The position numbers and the translations under genes are program-made. Under the pieces are notes generated by a model. It worked only from the letters and a program-made list of their open reading frames with translations, did not search any database and was not told the DNA's origin. Shown piece by piece: positions 1 to 9,398 of a stretch of 64,000 bases of DNA (its first letter is position 1; the number at the start of each line of letters is the position of its first letter). Where the stretch lies: NCBI GenBank assembly GCA_003149575.1, contig QCWG01000001.1, positions 1,487,387 to 1,551,386 on the forward strand, given 5' to 3'. The stretch comes from Altererythrobacter sp. XM-24bin4 (lineage in GTDB: Bacteria > Pseudomonadota > Alphaproteobacteria > Sphingomonadales > Sphingomonadaceae).

Positions 1-1
1 A

Positions 2-1129
<1,128 letters not shown>

Positions 1130-1138
1130 AGCCATACG

Positions 1139-2317
1139 ATGACCCCCGCGGCACGTGTGCAAGCGGCAATCGAGCTGCTCGATCAAATCATCGATGCGGC
1201 GAAAAGCAAAGGTGCGCCCGCAGACCGCTTGATTGCAAACTATTTCAAGCAGCGTCGCTATGCCGGATCGAAGGATCGCCGCGCCGTGCGCGAGCTAGTT
1301 TATGCAGCAGTGCGGGCTTGCGGGCCCATTCCCGTTAGCGGACGGGCAGCGATGTTGCGTCTGGCAGAGCAAGACGACACGATCGCAGCATTGTTTGATG
1401 GCTCGGCACACGCAGCGGCGGCGATTGGCGATGAAGAGAAGCCAGCACCAGACGGTGTGGCGCCCGATTGGCTGACACAAGCTCTTACCGCGTCCGGGAT
1501 CGATCAAAACGAGGCCGCCGCGCTGCTCGATCGCGCGCCGCTCGACATTCGCGTGAACACGCTCAAGGCAGACCGCTCAGGCATAGAACTTCCCGAGACC
1601 GGCGGGCCGCTCGCGGCATCGCAGGCTCTGCGTTTTTCAACCGGTACTTCGGTCGAGCAATGGCCGGCCTATCGCGATGGTCGGATCGAAGTGCAGGACC
1701 ACGGCAGCCAGCTGGTGTGTGAGGCGTTTTCGGCCAGACCAGGCGAGACCGTGGTCGATCTGTGCGCCGGGGCAGGGGGAAAATCGCTCGCGCTAGCATC
1801 GGCCATGCAAAACCAGGGCCGCTTGCTGGCATGTGATACCAATCGCGGTCGATTGTCACGGCTTGCTCCGCGTGCGGAACGGGCAGGGGCTGGTCTGATC
1901 GAAACTCTGTTGCTCAATCCTGATCGCGAATTGGAAATGCTGGCTGAGTGGCGCGGTGTTGCCGATGCCGTGTTGGTGGATGCGCCGTGTTCGGGGACTG
2001 GCACATGGCGACGCAATCCAGAAGCACGCTGGCGCCTGGACGAGGGTGAATTAACCAGGCTCACTTTTCTGCAGGACCGGCTGATTGATATCGCAGCCGC
2101 GATGGTAAAACCGGGCGGCCGGATCGGTTTTGTCACATGCTCTTTGCTGGATGTCGAAGGGAAGGATCGGATCGCTGCGGCGCTGGAGCGGCATCCAAAG
2201 CTCAAACCGATCGACATCGCACTGCCGCTGGGTCGCGCGCATGGGGCGGGTGTTCGTCTTTCTCCTGCTCATGACGGCACTGATGGCTTTTTTGTCGCCA
2301 TGCTGCGCGCCGGGTGA
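1139..2317 (+). CDS. RsmB/NOP-family rRNA (cytosine-C5) methyltransferase
   Basis: A 392-residue SAM-dependent RNA m5C methyltransferase, cytoplasmic, probably acting on 16S rRNA. The N-terminal third resembles the NusB-like RNA-binding region of RsmB. The Rossmann domain shows VVDLCAGAGGKSLALA near residue 205, the motif IV cysteine in DAPCSGTGTWRR (about 283) and the catalytic motif VI cysteine in TCSLLDVEGKDR (about 334). Both cysteines required by this family are therefore kept. It follows guaB by 9 bases and precedes a TPR protein by 16, so the three may be co-transcribed. Which cytosine is modified (RsmB or RsmF type) cannot be told from sequence alone. The start ATG has no strong Shine-Dalgarno sequence. 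Confidence 0.9.
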   Translation: MTPAARVQAAIELLDQIIDAAKSKGAPADRLIANYFKQRRYAGSKDRRAVRELVYAAVRACGPIPVSGRAAMLRLAEQDDTIAALFDGSAHAAAAIGDEEKPAPDGVAPDWLTQALTASGIDQNEAAALLDRAPLDIRVNTLKADRSGIELPETGGPLAASQALRFSTGTSVEQWPAYRDGRIEVQDHGSQLVCEAFSARPGETVVDLCAGAGGKSLALASAMQNQGRLLACDTNRGRLSRLAPRAERAGAGLIETLLLNPDRELEMLAEWRGVADAVLVDAPCSGTGTWRRNPEARWRLDEGELTRLTFLQDRLIDIAAAMVKPGGRIGFVTCSLLDVEGKDRIAAALERHPKLKPIDIALPLGRAHGAGVRLSPAHDGTDGFFVAMLRAG

Positions 2318-2333
2318 TAGCCAGTAAGGCATC

Positions 2334-2876
2334 ATGACTGTCGTTTCAGTCCCAGAACTGCGCAACAAATTCTCGCGAGCTGCCCGGTTGGGTCCTGCTT
2401 TTGCGGCGCTCTTTCTGGTTTTTGCATTGTCAAACAGCGTTGGCAGTTTGAGCAAGCCGCCGCCAGATCCCCGCGCGATGATGATGGTGCAGGAAGGTCA
2501 GCTGGCGTTGTCGCGCGGCGACACCGACGGCGCAATCGACGCGTTTGAGGCCGCGTTGGCACTCGATCCGGGCTTCGACGAGGCTTTCGTCGCGTTGGCC
2601 GATGCGACACGGGCGCAAGGTCTGACGGGTAAATCGATCGATTACTATCGCCGGGTTCTGGAAGGTGACCCGCGACATTTCGGAGCGCTGGCAGGAGAAG
2701 GACAAGCGCTTGCCCAAAAGGGCGCGCTGGCGAAGGCGCGGCGTAATCTGGCAGTTCTTCAGAGCCTGTGTGGCGCGAATTGCCCCGAAACAGTTGGTCT
2801 AAGGATGGCTATCAATGCCGGCCCGTCGGCCTCGTTGGCGGCGGAAGATGCCGGGGCGGCCCCTTTGAGCAATTAG
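2334..2876 (+). CDS. TPR-repeat protein with N-terminal membrane anchor or signal
   Basis: A 180-residue protein with a hydrophobic N-terminal segment (about residues 22-38), then two or three tetratricopeptide-like helical repeats from about residue 50 (for example the GDTDGAIDAFEAALALDPGF unit followed by a second unit ending in LEGDPRHF). Such proteins are usually periplasmic or membrane-anchored scaffolds. A TAAGG ribosome-binding site lies 5 bases before the ATG. It sits between the rRNA methyltransferase and a GST, which gives no functional hint. The TPR fold is clear; the role is unknown. Confidence 0.8.
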   Translation: MTVVSVPELRNKFSRAARLGPAFAALFLVFALSNSVGSLSKPPPDPRAMMMVQEGQLALSRGDTDGAIDAFEAALALDPGFDEAFVALADATRAQGLTGKSIDYYRRVLEGDPRHFGALAGEGQALAQKGALAKARRNLAVLQSLCGANCPETVGLRMAINAGPSASLAAEDAGAAPLSN

Positions 2877-2891
2877 ACAGAAGGATCAAGG

Positions 2892-3572
2892 ATGCTGACA
2901 CTCCACCATCTTGAATATTCGCAAAGCTTCCGGATTCTCTGGCTGCTCGAGGCATTGAGTGCAGAGTACGAGCTAAAATCCTACAACCGCAATCCGGAGA
3001 CCAATCTCGCCCCGGATGATTACAAGGCTCTGTCCCCGCTTGGCACAGCTCCGGTGATTACTGACGGTGAGGTGGTCCTTGCAGAGAGCAATGCGATCAT
3101 AGACTACATTCTGGATTCCTATCCAGACAGCAAGTTGAACCCGAAAGCTGGCCATAAGGATCGCGTAAGGCACCTGTTCTGGTACCATTCCTCACCCGGG
3201 TCACTCATGCCGCTGCAGAGTATAGAGATGGTGCTCAGATTGCTGGAAATGCGTTCGCCTTGGCCGATCAGCTCGCTTTTGAAGGCTGTGTTCGGTCAGG
3301 TTCGAAAGATGTTTCTGAACCCGCGCATGCAGGCGCTGCTGGGTGAGATGGAAAAGGACCTTGGTGCCCAGCCATACTTTGGCGGAGACAATTTGACCGC
3401 TGCTGACATCACGCTGGCCTATCCGATGTATGCGGCGCGCGATAAAGGCGCGTTCGAAGGCGGCTATCCCAACATCAATGCATGGTTTGGGCGGATTGAG
3501 GCGTTGGATTCGTTCAAGTCAGCACGCGCCAAGGACAATCGGGAGCGGATTGCATTTCGCTTTGCAAACTAG
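2892..3572 (+). CDS. Glutathione S-transferase family protein
   Basis: A 226-residue cytosolic GST. The thioredoxin-like N-terminal domain starts LTLHHLEYSQSFRILWLLEAL, with the catalytic-type Ser/Tyr around residues 9-10, and contains the cis-proline segment APVI and the glutathione-binding ES pair (about residues 65-66). The all-helical C-terminal domain carries the usual N-cap motif region LTAADITLAYP. An AAGG-type ribosome-binding site precedes the ATG. Its TAG stop lies in a CTAG palindrome that also holds the stop codon of the convergent rppH gene. Substrate is unknown. Confidence 0.92.
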   Translation: MLTLHHLEYSQSFRILWLLEALSAEYELKSYNRNPETNLAPDDYKALSPLGTAPVITDGEVVLAESNAIIDYILDSYPDSKLNPKAGHKDRVRHLFWYHSSPGSLMPLQSIEMVLRLLEMRSPWPISSLLKAVFGQVRKMFLNPRMQALLGEMEKDLGAQPYFGGDNLTAADITLAYPMYAARDKGAFEGGYPNINAWFGRIEALDSFKSARAKDNRERIAFRFAN

Positions 3573-4042
3573 ATCAGATCGCCGAACTCTCGCACTAAGG
3601 CGCGATAGACATCGCGTTTGAACGGAACGATCAGATCCGGCAATTGCGTCGGCTCAACCCATTGCCATTCAGCAAACTCGGGCGGGTCATGCGCCTCCAG
3701 ATTGACATCATCGTCCGAGCCAGAAAACCGGCCCAGGAACCAATGTTGTTCCTGCCCGCGATACTTCCCGCCCCATAGTTTTCCGATCAGTTCATCGGGC
3801 AAATCATAGCGCAAGGGCTCACGCGTTTGCGCAATGATATCCACCAGATGTGTGCCGATCCCGGTCTCTTCATGAAGCTCGCGCAGCGCCGCTTCCCTTG
3901 TATCTTCGCCCGGGTCGATCCCGCCCTGCGGCATCTGCCATGCGCCCAGATGCTGCGAGTCGATCCGCTGCCCGACGAATACTTGGCCATGCTTGTTTGT
4001 GAGCATGAATCCGGCGCACAGCCGGTAAGCGGCCGCGCTCAT
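3569..4042 (-). CDS. rppH: RNA pyrophosphohydrolase (Nudix)
   Basis: A 157-residue Nudix hydrolase that removes pyrophosphate from 5'-triphosphorylated RNA, the step that triggers 5'-end-dependent decay. The Nudix box is complete: GGIDPGEDTREAALRELHEETGI carries the GX5EX7REUXEEXGU pattern (about residues 39-61). Length and the N-terminal GFMLTNKHGQVFVGQR segment fit the RppH/NudH subgroup rather than a generic Nudix protein. Its ATG overlaps the TGA of the upstream esterase by four bases (ATGA), so translation is probably coupled. It converges on the GST with a shared CTAG. Confidence 0.93.
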   Translation of the reverse strand: MSAAAYRLCAGFMLTNKHGQVFVGQRIDSQHLGAWQMPQGGIDPGEDTREAALRELHEETGIGTHLVDIIAQTREPLRYDLPDELIGKLWGGKYRGQEQHWFLGRFSGSDDDVNLEAHDPPEFAEWQWVEPTQLPDLIVPFKRDVYRALVREFGDLI

Positions 4043-5001
4043 GCAAAGGCTCCGAGCATCAGTTTCATTGCCGCAAACATGCGCTCCGTTTCATGCTGAT
4101 AGCTTGGTACGGCCTGCCGCAGATTGGTAAAGCTATGCGTGCCGCCGCGCACTTCCAGATGGACATGATCGATCCCGGCCGCGCTCAACGCCGCGCCATA
4201 GTCGCGACCTGAATCGCGGATCGGATCGAGGCTGGCTGTGACAAGGACTGTTGGCGGTGCTGTGCTGTGGTCGCCCAGTATCGGTATCGCGCGCGGATCA
4301 TTGCGGTCAGGCGCATAAGCGGCATCGAAAAATTCGACCGCACCCTTTGTCAAAACGAAGCCCTCTGCGAACTCCTCCAGACTGGCTGAGCCCATTGCAT
4401 CGCTGGCGAGCGGGAAGATCGGCACTTGCAGCACAACGGGAACGTCTGCTGGCTTTGCCGCCAGTTGCTGGCTCACCACGATGGTCGCATTGCCGCCCGC
4501 GCTGTCACCGATCGGGATCAGGCCGGTTGCCTTGCGCCCTAATGCCTCAGGCGAAGTCGCAATCCAGCGCGTGGCGGCCTCGCAATCGTCAATCGCCGCG
4601 GGGAAGGGATGTTCGGGAGCGCGGCGATAATCGACCGCCACCACTGGCAAATCCATCTGGTGCGCAATTTCAGTGCAGAGGTTGTGGTGTGTATCCAGAT
4701 CGCCAATGACAAAGCCGCCGCCGTGGTAGAATACGATGACGGGGCCAGGCTCTCTGGTGTCGCGAGCATCATACAGTCGCAATCCGATTTCGCCGCCCGA
4801 GGGATTGTCTGTACCGGGGTAACTCAGATCCTTGATGACCGCCAGATCGCGTGGCGGCGCATCCGCCATTCCATGCAGCGCCACATAGCTTGCGCGCGCT
4901 TCCTCAAGCGTCATTTCAGCAATTGGAACACCGCCCATAGCCGCAAGTCCATCGAGGAAAGCTTTCACATCGGGGCGGATAAAAGGTGTCTCTGCGGCCA
5001 T
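4039..5001 (-). CDS. Alpha/beta hydrolase, hormone-sensitive-lipase family esterase
   Basis: A 320-residue carboxylesterase of the HSL (bacterial family IV) type. The oxyanion-hole motif is FYHGGGFVIGD, the nucleophile elbow GDSAGGN, the acid probably DPIRD, and the catalytic His is in RGGTHSF. No signal peptide is evident, so the protein should be cytoplasmic. It is the first gene of a two-gene minus-strand unit with rppH, to which it is joined by an ATGA overlap. Natural substrate unknown; short-chain acyl esters are usual for the family. Confidence 0.9.
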   Translation of the reverse strand: MAAETPFIRPDVKAFLDGLAAMGGVPIAEMTLEEARASYVALHGMADAPPRDLAVIKDLSYPGTDNPSGGEIGLRLYDARDTREPGPVIVFYHGGGFVIGDLDTHHNLCTEIAHQMDLPVVAVDYRRAPEHPFPAAIDDCEAATRWIATSPEALGRKATGLIPIGDSAGGNATIVVSQQLAAKPADVPVVLQVPIFPLASDAMGSASLEEFAEGFVLTKGAVEFFDAAYAPDRNDPRAIPILGDHSTAPPTVLVTASLDPIRDSGRDYGAALSAAGIDHVHLEVRGGTHSFTNLRQAVPSYQHETERMFAAMKLMLGAFA

Positions 5002-5175
5002 TCAATGCTCTTTCTTGCTGTGCTTTTTGTCAGGTTAGAGGGGACAAACGCGCTTTTCCACTCAACACTTGTGCACATAGGAGAAAAACTTCATTGCGAG
5101 AGGAGAGGGTGGAGAATACTTGCCAGCTTCAATAGGGACTGCGCCGGATCTTGCGGCGCGTGACAAGGAACGCAG
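5002..5175. other. Intergenic region between divergent esterase and korA
   Basis: This 174-base gap separates the esterase/rppH pair from korAB and must hold both promoters. A good AAGGA ribosome-binding site for korA is seen at its right end (about 5165-5169). No convincing -35/-10 pair, repeat or small gene was recognised. Confidence 0.5.
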
Positions 5176-7056
5176 ATGGCAAAGCAAGCCGTTGAAAAGC
5201 CGAATTCAGATTCTCAACAGCCTGACGCCGTGGTGGTCCGGTTTGCGGGTGATAGCGGCGACGGGATGCAGCTGACGGGCGGGCAGTTCACCTTATCCAC
5301 CGCGCTGGCGGGCAATGATTTGGCGACGTTCCCGGACTTTCCAGCGGAAATCCGTGCGCCGCAGGGAACGTTGTTCGGTGTCTCGGCTTTTCAGATCAAC
5401 TTCGGCAGTCGGGAGATCAACACCGCGGGTGACGCGCCCGATGTGCTGGTTGCGATGAACCCTGCTGCGCTCAAGGTAAATCTGTCAGCGCTCAAACCCG
5501 GCGGGTTGATCATCGCAGACACGGGTGAGTTCACGAAGCGTAATCTCGACAAGGCGAAATACGACCAAAGCCCGATCGATGATGGCAGTCTGGCGAAATA
5601 TGACGTGCTGGCATTCGATATCAGCGCTTTGACGATCGAAGCGGTCAAGGAATTTGGCCTTGGCAACAAGGACGCACTGCGGTCCAAGAATATGTGGACG
5701 CTGGGCCTCGCGCTGTGGATGTTTGACCGTGATCGCGAACCGATCCGGGAATGGCTGCGCGCCAAGTTCAAGAATAAGCCGGACATCGCAGGCGCCAATA
5801 TCGCCGCGCTTGATGCAGGGCACGCCTATGGCGAAACAGCGGAACTTTCCGGCCCGCTCAAACAGCTGAATGTGCCTGCCACACCGAGCGCGCCGGGACT
5901 TTACCGTACCATCACCGGTGCGGAGTCGATCTCGCTCGGGCTGGTCGCGGGCGCGCAATTGGCGGAACTGCCGATGTTCTTCGGCGGCTATCCGATTACG
6001 CCGGCATCCGCGATCCTGCACCATCTGGCGCGGCTGAAGGAATACAACGTCACCACTTTCCAGGCGGAAGACGAGATCGCCGCGATCTGCGCAGCCATTG
6101 GCGCAAGCTATGCCGGATCGCTGGGCGTCACCAGCTCTTCTGGCCCGGGCATCGCGCTGAAAGGCGAAGCCATGGGGCTTGCAATCATGACCGAGCTGCC
6201 GCTGGTAATCGTAAATTCGCAGCGCGGCGGACCGTCAACAGGTCTGCCAACCAAGACTGAGCAGAGTGACCTCTACCAAGCGATTTATGGCCGCAATGGT
6301 GACGCGCCGATCCCGGTCGTATCAGCCAGCAGCCCGGGAGATGCGTTTGAATGCGCCATCGAGGCTTGCCGTATTGCCACCCAATATATGACGCCGGTCA
6401 TGTTGCTGACCGATGGCTATATCGCCAATGCTGCGGAGCCATGGCTGGTGCCAGACCCGGCGAGCTTCACGCCGTTTCCGGCAAAGTTCCTCGATGCGAA
6501 GAACGGGCCTGCCAACGAGAATGGCGACGCCACTTTGTTGCCTTACAAGCGCGACGAAAATGGCGCACGCCCCTGGATCAAGCCGGGCACGCCCGATCTG
6601 ATGCACCGCATCGGCGGGATCGAGAAAGCGGTTGATACCGGCCACATCGATTACTCGCCCGAAAACCACCAGGCGATGACTGTCGCACGCCAACAAAAGG
6701 TGCTTGGTATCGAAGTCCCCGATCAGGAGGTTTGCCTCGGCGGCGAAGGTGGCAAGCTGGCCGTGGTGGGCTGGGGCAGTACCTATGGCCCGATCCATCA
6801 GGCGGTCGGCCGCATGCGCGCCAAGGGGCACGATGTCAGCCACATCCATGTGCGTCACGTCTGGCCATTGCCTGCAAACTTGGGCGATCTGCTGAAGAGT
6901 TATGACAAGGTGCTGGTGCCCGAAATGAACACCGGCCAGTTCAAGACTGTTCTGCGCGATCAATATCTGGTCGATGCGAAACCGCTCAACAAGACCAGCG
7001 GGCAGCCATTCTACATCCACGAACTCGAAGCCGCGATTGAGGAGGCCTTGGCATGA
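5176..7056 (+). CDS. korA: 2-oxoglutarate:ferredoxin oxidoreductase, fused gamma-alpha subunit
   Basis: A 626-residue subunit of a two-subunit 2-oxoacid:ferredoxin oxidoreductase, which decarboxylates a 2-oxoacid (probably 2-oxoglutarate) to acyl-CoA and reduces ferredoxin. The N-terminal 200 residues are the gamma domain (VVRFAGDSGDGMQLTGGQF at the start). The alpha/pyrimidine domain begins near residue 235 with the FFGGYPITPAS motif, followed by QAEDEIAA and SSSGPG. The gamma-alpha fusion is typical of the KorAB type found in aerobic bacteria. It overlaps korB by ATGA. An AAGGA ribosome-binding site sits 6 bases upstream of the ATG. No ferredoxin gene is nearby. Confidence 0.93.
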   Translation: MAKQAVEKPNSDSQQPDAVVVRFAGDSGDGMQLTGGQFTLSTALAGNDLATFPDFPAEIRAPQGTLFGVSAFQINFGSREINTAGDAPDVLVAMNPAALKVNLSALKPGGLIIADTGEFTKRNLDKAKYDQSPIDDGSLAKYDVLAFDISALTIEAVKEFGLGNKDALRSKNMWTLGLALWMFDRDREPIREWLRAKFKNKPDIAGANIAALDAGHAYGETAELSGPLKQLNVPATPSAPGLYRTITGAESISLGLVAGAQLAELPMFFGGYPITPASAILHHLARLKEYNVTTFQAEDEIAAICAAIGASYAGSLGVTSSSGPGIALKGEAMGLAIMTELPLVIVNSQRGGPSTGLPTKTEQSDLYQAIYGRNGDAPIPVVSASSPGDAFECAIEACRIATQYMTPVMLLTDGYIANAAEPWLVPDPASFTPFPAKFLDAKNGPANENGDATLLPYKRDENGARPWIKPGTPDLMHRIGGIEKAVDTGHIDYSPENHQAMTVARQQKVLGIEVPDQEVCLGGEGGKLAVVGWGSTYGPIHQAVGRMRAKGHDVSHIHVRHVWPLPANLGDLLKSYDKVLVPEMNTGQFKTVLRDQYLVDAKPLNKTSGQPFYIHELEAAIEEALA

Positions 7057-8102
7057 ACGAGATGACCAAGATCGAGACCACGCTCAAGGATTGGGAAACC
7101 GATCAGGAAGTCCGCTGGTGCCCCGGCTGCGGGGATTATGCGATCCTGAAGGCGGTGCAGCGCACGCTGCCACAGCTGGGTGCGAACCCGTCCAACACCT
7201 GCTTCATCAGCGGGATCGGCTGCTCCAGCCGCTTCCCCTATTACATGGAAACTTACGGCTTCCACACCATCCACGGCCGTGCGCCGGCGATTGCGACGGG
7301 CGTGAAGCTTGCCAATCCCGATTTGGATGTTTGGCTGGTGACGGGCGACGGTGATGGACTTTCCATCGGCGGCAATCACATGCTGCATGTCCTGCGCCGC
7401 AATGTGAACATGCAGATCATGCTGTTCAATAACGAGATATACGGCCTGACCAAGGGGCAGGCATCCCCCACCAGCCGCGTTGGCACGCGCAGCCCGTCCA
7501 CGCCAATCGGTTCCTATGATCGCCCAGCCAATCCTTGCGCCTTTGCATTAGGCGCGGGTGCGCGCTTTATCGGGCGCGGTTTCGATGTGTCCAAGAACCT
7601 GCCCGATGTACTGAAAGCAGCGCATGCGCACCAGGGCGCGGCCTTCATCGAGATTTTCCAGAATTGCATCGTTTACAACAAGGATGTGTTTGACGATTTC
7701 GCCGCGCCCAAAGGGGCGGGTGATCGCCAGCTGTGGCTGGAGCATGGCAAGCCGATGCTGTTCGGCGATCCCAAGACAGGCTTTGAAAAGGGCATCGCGC
7801 TGGATCGCGATGCGTTGGAGCTCAAGGTGGTCGATGCGACGGAGGAAAATTGGGAGGAGGCGGGCGTGCTGGTGCATGATGCAACCAACCGCAGCGTTGC
7901 GCACATGCTGATTGAAATGCCATTTGGACCGTTCCCGATGGCGCTCGGCGTGCTCTATGACGATCCGCGCCCGACATTCGAAGCTGCCGTGGCCGATGAG
8001 CGCGCACGGGCGATTGTAGGCAAGCAGGCGAACCTCGCCAAGCTGCTGGGCTCGGGCCAGACCTGGACGGTGGATGACAAGGAAGGTCACACGACCGACT
8101 AG
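7053..8102 (+). CDS. korB: 2-oxoglutarate:ferredoxin oxidoreductase, beta subunit
   Basis: A 349-residue thiamine-diphosphate and 4Fe-4S subunit that pairs with the preceding korA product. Visible are the cysteine cluster WCPGCGDY, a second cysteine in GIGCSSRFPYY, the TPP/Mg2+ motif GDGDGLSIGGNH continuing to FNNEIYGLTKGQ, and the SPSTPIGS segment used for CoA/substrate contact in this family. Start overlaps the korA stop (ATGA), so the two are translationally coupled. No clear terminator follows. Confidence 0.94.
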   Translation: MNEMTKIETTLKDWETDQEVRWCPGCGDYAILKAVQRTLPQLGANPSNTCFISGIGCSSRFPYYMETYGFHTIHGRAPAIATGVKLANPDLDVWLVTGDGDGLSIGGNHMLHVLRRNVNMQIMLFNNEIYGLTKGQASPTSRVGTRSPSTPIGSYDRPANPCAFALGAGARFIGRGFDVSKNLPDVLKAAHAHQGAAFIEIFQNCIVYNKDVFDDFAAPKGAGDRQLWLEHGKPMLFGDPKTGFEKGIALDRDALELKVVDATEENWEEAGVLVHDATNRSVAHMLIEMPFGPFPMALGVLYDDPRPTFEAAVADERARAIVGKQANLAKLLGSGQTWTVDDKEGHTTD

Positions 8103-8212
8103 TGTTTCCTACGTAGTGTCTTTCACCCTATCAGGTGGAATGCGCTCTTTATCAGCCATTTTCGGGAAGCTATTGAATTTGTCGGATTTCCACCGAGAGT
8201 TTTTTGCGCCTA

Positions 8213-8243
8213 GGACAGTGTTCCATGTGTTCCATGCTGTAGG
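8213..8243 (+). repeat. 31-bp dispersed promoter-associated element, copy 1
   Basis: This stretch begins GGACAGTGTTC, continues ATGTGTTCCAT and ends CTGTAGG. It is matched at 29 of 31 positions by a copy at 43018-43048 on the opposite strand, upstream of sdhB. Inside it the octamer GTTCCATG occurs twice in tandem. In both places the element points toward the downstream gene, here the DUF457 gene whose start is about 33 bases further on. It could be a transcription-factor site or a repeat that carries a promoter; which one is not known. Confidence 0.6.
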
Positions 8244-8275
8244 GTTTGAGCAGGGGCTAAGAGCGGAGAATTGGC

Positions 8276-9247
8276 TTGGATAATCTGACCCACTCGCTGG
8301 TTGGTGCGCTGCTGGGGCAGGCAGGGCTTAAGAAGAAGACCGGGCTCGCTATGCCCGCGCTGATCATCGGGGCGAACCTGCCCGATGTCGATGCGGCGTG
8401 CTTCTTCTGGTTGGAGGGGCAGGAACACCTCGGTTTCCGCCGCGGGATTACGCATGGCCCGCCCGCGATGGTGCTGTTGCCGCTGATCCTCGCGGGGCTG
8501 CTGTGGGGTTATGACCGCTGGCAAGCGAAGCGCGGAGCTCGGCCTGAAGGGCGATTGCGCGTGCATTTCGGATGGCTTTACGCGTTATCCTTTATCGGTT
8601 GCCTGACTCATCCGGCGCTCGATTGGCTCAATGTTTATGGTGTGCGGTTCCTCGAACCGTTTTCGAGCCAGTGGTTCTTCGGCGACACGCTGTTCATCAT
8701 CGATGTGTGGCTATGGGCGCTGATGGGCTTCGCGACATGGTTCTCGCTGTGGCGGGAGAAGGCAGGCGGCGATTGGATGAAGCCGGCTCGCGTGGCGATA
8801 GCTGTGAGCCTGACGTATGTCGGGGTGAATGGGGTGATCAGTGAATTTGCACGCTCGACAGCTGGTGAAATGGTTTTTGTTAGATCCCAAGAAGCTATCG
8901 CATCTCCTGTGCCGCTTTGGTTCTGGCAACGCGAGATTCTGGCTCCGACCTTTAAGCATGAGCACAATTGGTTGGTCGCACACCATCCTCAGTCGATCTC
9001 GCATCGCGGAAGATTGCTTTCTGAGCATATCTGCGACTTCGATGCCGCTGTCTCTCAGACAGCGAGCAATTCGGAGCTCGACGCCTTCCTCTTCTGGACC
9101 CGTGCGCCGTTTGCCGAACGGGCTGAAGACGGCTCGGTGCTGCTGCGCGATGCGCGGTTCTACGACCCGCGTGTGCGGGACCGTTTCTCGGTCGCGCTGC
9201 CCGATGTAAAGTGTGAACCATTGAATCAGGAACACTCAGGCGGCTAG
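8276..9247 (+). CDS. YdjM/DUF457-type membrane-bound metal-dependent hydrolase family protein
   Basis: A 323-residue inner-membrane protein. The N-terminus MDNLTHSLVGALLGQ with a following NLPDVDA and the conserved histidines in RGITHGP and CLTHPALDW are hallmarks of the DUF457/YdjM family. Four or five membrane segments lie between about residues 60 and 190, with a soluble C-terminal domain after that. The TTG start is chosen because a GGAG box lies 7 to 8 bases upstream and the family N-terminus starts there. The biochemical role is uncharacterised in the family; some members are induced in the SOS response of other bacteria. A 31-bp repeated element lies just upstream. Confidence 0.85.
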   Translation: MDNLTHSLVGALLGQAGLKKKTGLAMPALIIGANLPDVDAACFFWLEGQEHLGFRRGITHGPPAMVLLPLILAGLLWGYDRWQAKRGARPEGRLRVHFGWLYALSFIGCLTHPALDWLNVYGVRFLEPFSSQWFFGDTLFIIDVWLWALMGFATWFSLWREKAGGDWMKPARVAIAVSLTYVGVNGVISEFARSTAGEMVFVRSQEAIASPVPLWFWQREILAPTFKHEHNWLVAHHPQSISHRGRLLSEHICDFDAAVSQTASNSELDAFLFWTRAPFAERAEDGSVLLRDARFYDPRVRDRFSVALPDVKCEPLNQEHSGG

Positions 9248-9263
9248 TTTCGTTGCCATTCAA

Positions 9264-9387
9264 AGCCCCCTAACCTTCAGGGGAGGGGTTGGGGGAGGGG
9301 CCAGCCCAGACCGTTCTCCCCTCTCCAGGCTCCGCTAACTCCACTCGGAGCAAGCTTCGATATCCTCTCCCCACATGGGGAGAGGGG
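9264..9387. repeat. G/C-tract inverted-repeat element between DUF457 gene and photolyase
   Basis: A composite of strongly asymmetric C-rich and G-rich tracts. A bulged inverted repeat (CCCCCTAACC with GGTTGGGGG) opens the element, and a perfect 9-bp hairpin closes it: CCTCTCCCC at 9364-9372, loop ACAT, GGGGAGAGG at 9377-9385. Its right arm supplies or overlaps the purine-rich ribosome-binding region of the photolyase. The structure resembles small dispersed palindromic repeats common in proteobacterial genomes; no other copy occurs in this window. Confidence 0.6.
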
Positions 9388-9398
9388 AAAGAAAGAGA

